NCBI GenBank assembly: GCA_027625915.1
Contig: JANTQA010000008.1
Span: 803,001 to 867,000 of the forward strand
DNA: 64,000 bases
Origin: Anaeramoeba flamelloides
Taxonomy: Eukaryota > Metamonada > Anaeramoebidae
Direction of reading: 5' to 3'
The stretch's first letter is position 1. Every line of letters begins with the position of its first letter. A program made the position numbers and the translations under genes. The notes beneath the pieces were generated by a model. That model ran no database searches, had not been told where the DNA came from, and was given only the letters and a program-made list of their open reading frames with translations. Of this stretch, positions 57,813-64,000 are shown in pieces.

Positions 57813-59504
57813 GGGATATCTAAAATAAACCAACCACAGAGGTTTGATGAATTAAAACCTCTAAAAAAAAATGAACTTTGTGGTAACATGTTTGGATTGT
57901 GGGTTTTACTACCATCTTCCAATTGTATGATATGGACAAATTATCTTTTCCGAAATTTTTCAAATTTATCAATCTTCTGGATCTAAAACAACAAAGTGGC
58001 TAATTTACTGATGTTTTAATTCTTAAGGTCCCCATGATGACTTTATTTTAGATTATCCTTAATTACTAAATGTCTCTTTTGGAATTGTAGGCTTTGATGA
58101 TTTATATTAATACCTGATTGGTGTGTTTTTTAAACATTTGACTGAAAATTTTGATCTTTTTATTTAGCAATTAACAGTAATTCTTGACATACGATTTTTA
58201 AGGAAGAAGTACCTTTTACTATTTTTAACAATTTTAATTGTTTAAACATTATTGAAAAATATTTTTGAAGTGCCACCAGAAAATAGAAATTCTGAAACAA
58301 AAACACCTTACACTGCTCTATTTGTGAAAAGAAAACGAACCCAAATTAATTCAAAATTGAATCTTTAATTTTCCGATTTTTTGAACTTTTTTTTTTGATT
58401 AAATTTTTTGGCTTTTTTAAATTTCGTTTTAGATCTAGAAATGTGTTTATACCAACCAATGAAATTAATCAAAGAGTAAACCCAAAAAAAAATAAAAAAA
58501 TAGACACCAAAAATTGTACTTTTGAAACAAATATTTTCTTTTTGAATACCAAACACAAAAAATCACATTTATATATAAATTTGTTGAAATTAGGATGAAA
58601 AAACAATTGACCAAAGCCTATTTTCAAATAAATTTTCTCTTTAAATTCTTAATATGTATGAACACAAACAATTTATAACTTTGAATTACTAGCCGTATTA
58701 CTACATATTATCATTTTACAGTAATTTTTTTTTTTAATTTACTTTCTTAAAATTCTTTATTCAAATATAATTATCAAACAAATACCAAAATAAAAAAAAT
58801 ACTCTTTCAAAAATTGAAATAAAGCCGTTAAATTCTCGGAATCAAAAAACAGCTACAAAAGAATCAACCCAAAAGAAAAAGTAAAATTTAGATAAAAATT
58901 TCAACCAAATTTCAGAATTATTTTGAGTTCTAATTTTAATGGAAAATAAATAATTATAAAATTAAACGAATTTGACCAATAATAATATATTTCTGAATGA
59001 ATAATTAAAAAAATCTCATTTTCGGAACCTAAACTAAAATTAGATGAATTAGATGAAAATTGGATTTTTAAATTCAATTTAGGAATTCTTTTGAAATAAA
59101 AAAATTTTTTTCTCAAAAATTTTTATAAACAAAAGTATTTCCATTAAGAATTAAAAATAAAACAAAATGAAAGTTAATTAATTATGTAATTTTACAGATA
59201 ATATCAAGTTATATATAATTTTTATTTATTTTATCTTTTTCAATCTTTTGATTTTTTTGAATCCCACTTTTTTTATTTGGTTGGAAAATATCTTAAACTA
59301 GGATATATTCCACTTTAGCATTTATTAAAATATCAATGTTTTTGGTTAAAGAAATTATGGGAATAATTTAGTTTCACATAAATGGGGAACTCATATTTTG
59401 AAAAATATACTTACTTTCTTAAAAATTTTGTTGTTTTTGTATTTGAGATAAATCTCTAAGGTTTTAAAAAAGTCTTTTTAGAATTTTTTTAATTCAATTT
59501 TTTC
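57813..59504. other. Gene-free stretch
   Basis: No coding frame, RNA gene or element end recognised. Confidence 0.4.
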
Positions 59505-60045
59505 AAACTCAACTAAAAATTCAAAATTTCACACACAGTTAAAATGGACCAATCAATCACAATAATACAATTTCCTTCAAATTTGAAATAATTTTGATTT
59601 TTGTAAAATAAATAAAATTACTTTTTCGTCTATAGTTTTTTGTTTTCATTTCATTTTTTGAATTACCTAACCTCTTTCATTCGATCAATATTTTTTTTCG
59701 AAACGTTGACATTATGCTAAAATTAAGTCGTTCAAAATAGAACTCTAATAAGATTAGTTGATGGTGTCTAACCATTTGATCGGTCCTTAATTCCTAATAG
59801 AATTTAAACAAATTTAGCAATGCATTTTTGAGTTTTTACTCTCCAAAATTTTTAAAATTCTCTTGATTAATTAGTATTGATAATTATTTATTTTTTGTTT
59901 TGTTACAATTGTAAAATTTAAATAATTCTTAGCATTTCAATTAGTGAATGGTTCTAATTTAGTATTACTTGTAGAATTGATTAAATAAGATTTTTTCTTT
60001 TCAAGCATTGTATTTTGGTGTGTTAAAAATTTTTACTTGAGTTTA
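59505..60045 (-). mobile_element. TIR element of the TAAACTC/ACACACC subfamily, copy 2 (inverted)
   Basis: Right end, reverse-complemented, ATAAACTCAAGTAAAAATTT then TTAACACACC. Left AAACTCAACTAAAAATTCAA then AATTTCACACACA. Internal homology to 53251-53806 is continuous. Confidence 0.75.
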
Positions 60046-60815
60046 TTTTGATTTTTTTTGTTAAACAACAAAGAAAAAATTCTTTGGAAAATAGCTGGTG
60101 GATAGTAATTATATTTTTTTCAAACTGAAAATAATTATTATAATTTTTTTGAAATTAAGAATATTTTTTATTTGGAATTATTTTAGAACTTTGTGGTTAT
60201 ATTTTTAAAGTGTATTTTTGTGTATTTCCTTCTTAGATAACATGATTTTTTTCTCATTCAATGAAAATATTTTTTTTAAAAATAATTTCAGAAAAAGGTC
60301 GAATTTTAACCTTTTCAAAAATGTAGAAAAATGGATCAATGTTTTAAAAACAATAATTCATTTCTGAAAATAACTATGAAAGGTAAGTTTTATATTTTAG
60401 TAATACTATTTTTGCTTTATTTTTCAATTTCAAGAAGTGGTAAAATTTTATGGAATTTGCTATTAAATTTAATAGAATAATTGATAAAATTACGAGAATA
60501 TGTAAAAAAAAAAAAAAAAAAATACATCAAATAACATTTAAATTTGGATTATAAAAGAATTGTTTAAAATTTGGGGATAATTTATTAAATATGTTATCAT
60601 TTATTTCAAATATTTTAGTACTTTAATGTGAAAATTTTTTATATTTTTTGAATTGTTTCAAATTAAAAATTTTTAATTTGAAATAAAAAATAAAAAGGAA
60701 TTTTTTAAAATAACATTAATAGTAATAAGAAAAGTTACAAATAAAACTCAACTATAATAATCATTAATCATATCTCCATTCATTTTTTTGTGTTTGATGA
60801 TGTCTCATTCTTTGT
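60046..60815. other. Gene-free stretch
   Basis: No gene, RNA or repeat boundary recognised; 3' flank of the MOB exon. Confidence 0.4.
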
Positions 60816-61108
60816 TCATTTTTTTTTTTGAATTTTATTTTCTTCTTCTTTATCCTTTTGAATAATGCGTTTGTTTAATTCTTGTAAAGGTAAAAGTTCA
60901 TTTGTATTCAATAATTTATAGTTCATAACAAAATACAGAAAATGCTTATAGCAATTATTTAAATGATGGTCAACCCCAGCCTCACGGATAGCTTCGAAAT
61001 GGTGATGATACACATGTGCAAAAAATCTAAATAATCTTCTAAAAATTACTTTTACTCTTTTTTTAAAGTTTTTTGGGAAATCAACCTCTGGATCACTTGG
61101 AAATAATT
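60816..61108 (-). CDS. MOB-family kinase activator, last exon only (97 codons incl. stop)
   Basis: MOB proteins bind and activate NDR/LATS kinases in Hippo/MEN-type signalling. The exon follows an acceptor ATTATAG at 61109-61110 and reads LFPSDPEVDFPKNFKKRVKV, IFRRLFRFFAHVYHHHFEAI, HHLNNCYKHFLYFVMNYKLL and LLPLQELNKRI, matching the MOB C-terminal half (LFPtk..vpFPknF..., LFRvyAHiYhsHf, LNt.fkHFifF, LaPLqeLi). The two zinc-binding His (HVYHHHF) are present. A Lys/Glu tail (KDKEEENKIQKKK) is added. The exon opens in phase 1 (needs one base from upstream). The N-terminal half with its Cys pair and the exon(s) coding it were not found between here and 64000. They may lie beyond the nested elements at 61.6-63.1 kb or outside the window. 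The MYIYIY residues ahead of LFPS in the open frame are intron. Confidence 0.85.
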
Positions 61109-61381
61109 CTATAATATATAAATATATATATATATACATAATAAGTGATAATATTTATATATTTTTTTGAAAAAAAAGAAGAGTAAAATATATACATGAT
61201 AAAATATTAGGTTCTAATTTCTCAAAGGACTTTTTAAAAATTCTTTTTTTCATACTTTTTGAAAATAACTACAAATTTCAAATATTTATCCCATTATTTT
61301 TACTTTGATTTCTTCATCAACATTTTTTTTTGAATTAATTAAATACCTTTCTGTGATTGTTTTTCTTAAAAAAAACTTACT

Positions 61382-61431
61382 TTTTTTTTTTTATCGTTTA
61401 AGGGAGGAGTTTTTAGTTCCTCTTGTTTGCC
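61382..61431 (-). other. Possible short exon upstream of the MOB exon
   Basis: Between CACTTTAG and GTAAG on the minus strand is an open segment NSGKQEELKTPPLNDKKK. It does not match a known MOB stretch and its phase was not tied to the last exon, so this is a weak candidate. Confidence 0.15.
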
Positions 61432-61610
61432 CGAATTCCTAAAGTGTGATTTAGAAATTTTTTAAAAAAAAACTTAATTTGTTAAAATACCTATGGTGGG
61501 TTAAAGAAATAAATTTTTTATTTTTTTTTTTATCATTTATTAAAAACTTTGTAAAAAAAATGATGCAGCCGTTTTAAAAATGTGTGGACTTTTTATTTTA
61601 TGAAATTTCC

Positions 61611-61707
61611 AGAACTAAAATTTTTTGAAAGTGTTCTATTTTAATAAAGTTCGGGATCAAACTTTAGATGTAGTTTAGAGGTTGTAGTATGAAGAAAAGC
61701 AATTTTT
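61611..61707 (+). mobile_element. Fragment of the ArfGAP-intron fold-back family
   Basis: TTTTGAAAGTGTTCTATTTT, AATAAAGT and GTTGTAGTATGAAGAAAAGC correspond to the central part of 18088-18474 and 19201-19450. It ends where LINE homology begins. Confidence 0.5.
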
Positions 61708-61709
61708 TT

Positions 61710-61942
61710 GAAATTATTGAAGATACCGATCATTTTATTATGGGACTGCCAATCCTATAAAGAAAATCGAACAATTCGGATGAAAGAATTAATCCAGATA
61801 AACAAAAATAAAAAAATAAAGAATAATCTCTTTGATATTATTCAAAATAACGATTCATTATTTATCTTGCCAATTGGTTAATGATAAAGAAAATTATGAT
61901 TCTTTATTGAAATTTCTAAACAAAAATTTAGAAATTAGAGAA
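61710..61942 (+). mobile_element. LINE 3' region, decayed copy
   Basis: GAAATTATTGAAGATACCGA then TCATTTTATTATGGG parallels GAAATTATAGAAAATATTGA then TCATTTCTTATGGG of the 10-kb LINE, continuing to a region equivalent to LLSLINNREIYDFTLKFLKR. It carries several stops and shifts and ends abruptly at the fold-back element starting at 61943. Confidence 0.7.
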
Positions 61943-63145
61943 GTGTCGTAAAGTGCAGTCAAGTACCGTAGAGTGCCGTAGAGTGCCTAGCTTTTCCAAA
62001 ATTCAAAAGAATTGAGAAAAATCAATGATTTTGCTCAATTCTTTTAAATTCTCGAAAAGATAACGGCGGTTTTTTTTAATTTTTGAAATGTAAAGAAAAT
62101 TAAATAAATTTTCTTTTAGATTTCTGGAATTAAAAAAAAACCGAACAACTGTAAGAGGAAATGAATTTCCTTCCTTCAAAATAAAAAAAAATAAAACTTT
62201 AAATTTTCAAAAAGTTTTAATTCTGAAAATCTCATAAAAAAAAATTACTCACAATTTTAAAAAGATTGTAAAAAAAAAAATGTTTTTTAATTTTTTCCAT
62301 TTTTTCCCTCGTCGAATCTTCTTTATCATTGTGAAGAAGAGTTACAAAGGAAAAAGATCAAGTTGTATACTTGCTAATACTGATACACTGAAACACGAAA
62401 GTATGGGTAACTTAAGAATAAAAACTAAAAAGCAAAGGTAAAAAATATCAAGGGTTTACAACAAATCAGATCAAAAAGAAAAAAGAAATTACAACACATT
62501 AAATTACAATACCCAAGTGAACATTCATAATCAATTATCAAATTAAAATAAATTACCAAAAGTATCTTGTTTGTGATTTTGGGTGTTCTTAATTAAAGAT
62601 ATTTTGTCATTTTTTGTTTTTTTGATTTTTTTCTACCAATTGCTCTTATAAACTCTTTTTACATTTCTTTCTTTTTTTTTTTTCCTGTTAATTTTTTGTT
62701 TTTCCTTTTTAAACATAAGAAAATTTGGGTATTTCTTTTCTTTGAATAATCATGAAATATATGATTTTATGCTTAGATTCCCTTTGAGGGAAATTTAAGT
62801 AAAATAACAATTGGAGTGTAATTTACACATTTTCAATAATAATAAAAAAAAATTGTTTTTCTATTACTATTTTTGCGAGAAGATTGCCGATTTCAAATTT
62901 GCGACATTCTTTTATTGTTAATTAGGAAAGGTGATACAACAAAATTACATCCTGTTTGCTGTTATGTTTTATTTAATTTGAGAAATAAAACGAAAATTTA
63001 TTTAATTATCGATTTATTTCTCAAATTAAAAAAAGACATCTTTAGCTTTTCCAGAATTCAAAAGAATTGAGAAAAATCAATGATTTTTCTCAATTCTTTT
63101 GAATTTTGGAAAAGCTAGGCACTCTACGGCACTCTACGGCAATTT
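61943..63145. mobile_element. Fold-back/TIR element with CGTAGAGTGC subterminal repeats
   Basis: The left end carries CCGTAGAGTGCCGTAGAGTG then CCTAGCTTTTCCAAAATTC. The right end is the reverse complement (GGAAAAGCTAGGCACTCTAC then GGCACTCTACGG). Just inside each end is a long palindrome around TTGAGAAAAATCAATGATTT, and a second hairpin type (TTTGAGAAATAAAACGAAAA and its complement) lies further in. Related hairpins occur at 21775-22080, 27170-27370 and 28170-28390. The 65-aa frame at 62873 lies inside and is not a gene. Confidence 0.75.
62745..62860 (+). mobile_element. LINE 3' terminus, short copy
   Basis: ATATATGATTTTATGCTTAG parallels the FTLKF-coding part of the 10-kb LINE. It ends with GGAGTGTAATTTACACATTT then TCAATAATAATAAAAAAAA, the same terminal palindrome and AAT/A tail. 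It lies inside the fold-back element 61943-63145. Confidence 0.75.
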
Positions 63146-64000
63146 CCCTAATACTCTAAAATTTTGTTAAGAAATTTTTTATCCTAGGTTGAATGTAGGC
63201 AATATTATAACTCATATGAGAGCTTTTCTTTTAAAAAATGAAAAGAAAAATTATTTTTAAACAAAGACACGAAAAAGAGAAAGAAAAGCAAAAAATAAAA
63301 GAGATTAAAAATAGAAAAAAAAAGTAAAAACTTGACAAAAAAAATTATGTTTTGTACCACGATTGATGAATGGATTGTTGGTTATTTCCTTTAAAATCTG
63401 CTATATTCAAGCAAAAAAGTACATAAAAAAAGGATAACCATGGAGTTAATAACATTGTTACTCCTTCGGACAAAATTGTCTCTTTGAAAAAATCATTTTT
63501 TTTTATTTTAATTTTATTTTCAATTTAAAATCTGGAGCTTTTGAAAAACAAAGTTCCAGAAAAAAAATCTATAATTTTGTTGAGTTGGATGATTTCTGTG
63601 AAGTGGATTAAGAATAGTTATCAAGGTATAAATCAACATTTCCGATAGGGAGTGTTTTTTTTTTGAATTCAAGTAAAAATTAGGAACAAACACAAGATAT
63701 TAAAAAAGAAAAAGTTTTTTTTTTAACTGTAATTGTTTTTTTAATTTAAAATATAACCCAATTTAAAAAAACAAATAAAAGATCTCAATTTACATTGTTG
63801 TTGTTAGAAATTTCAACACGAAAGAGTTTAAGAAATCAAAATAAAAAATAAAACTTAAGAGGAAACCTTCCAAAAAACTCTAAACTGCCCAATTCACTAT
63901 ATTTTTTACTTATTTTTACCCTTCTTCAATTCTTTATTTCTTTATTCTTCATTTTTTTATCCTATCTTTATTTTTTTTAACTCTTTTCTTTTTTAACTTC
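63146..64000. other. Gene-free end of window
   Basis: No MOB exon, other coding frame, RNA gene or repeat end was recognised on either strand. Confidence 0.4.

Overview
The window is nuclear DNA of an extremely A+T-rich unicellular eukaryote. The signs are GT-AG introns (about 70-290 nt, one of about 2.2 kb), the standard stop codons, and conserved eukaryotic proteins: an AGFG-type ArfGAP, eIF2-alpha, ribosomal protein eS19, an RGS protein, an F-box protein, a MOB protein and a TMEM16-like protein. Low-complexity Lys/Glu/Asn/Gln runs inside proteins and a large gene-poor, repeat-rich share fit a free-living amoeboid or flagellate protist. An Anaeramoeba-like or amoebozoan source is my guess; the sequence alone does not settle it. 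No tRNA, rRNA, CRISPR array, LTR element or Polinton was recognised.

Layout. 0-2 kb: a divergent TMEM16/anoctamin-like membrane protein, then microsatellites. 3.4-5.3 kb: three back-to-back terminal-inverted-repeat (TIR) elements. 6.8-8.0 kb: an RGS protein, followed by an inverted copy of the third element. 9.8-15.1 kb: Tc1/mariner-like non-autonomous elements, one split by a 5'-truncated LINE with a perfect 13-bp target duplication, plus two small divergent candidate genes. 17-21 kb: a four-exon AGFG-like ArfGAP gene whose 2.2-kb third intron carries fold-back elements. 21.4-29.5 kb: an F-box protein fused to a multi-pass membrane domain, enclosed by inverted copies of another repeat. 30.7-31.9 kb: a coiled-coil/polyQ protein whose frame needs a 16-nt microexon. 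32.4-34.6 kb: a long-arm fold-back element and a TTAA-flanked element. 34.8-35.7 kb: eS19 with an acidic tail. 40.5-41.5 kb: a second kind of TTAA-flanked element. 42.6-45.0 kb: a zinc-finger exon probably spliced to a ComEC-like metallo-beta-lactamase domain. 49.2-49.9 kb: a protein of unknown function. 55.1-56.0 kb: eIF2-alpha. 57.3-57.8 kb: the sister copy of the 34-kb TTAA element. 60.8-61.1 kb: the last exon of a MOB protein. 61.6-63.1 kb: nested LINE and fold-back debris.

The genes form no operon or pathway. Translation (eS19, eIF2-alpha), signalling (RGS, MOB, ArfGAP) and membrane functions are interspersed on both strands. The dominant structure is the non-autonomous DNA transposons, at least ten TIR or fold-back families by eye, which fill introns and intergenic space. 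Exon joins were worked out by hand from splice sites and frame. Family calls rest on remembered family sequences, not on searches.
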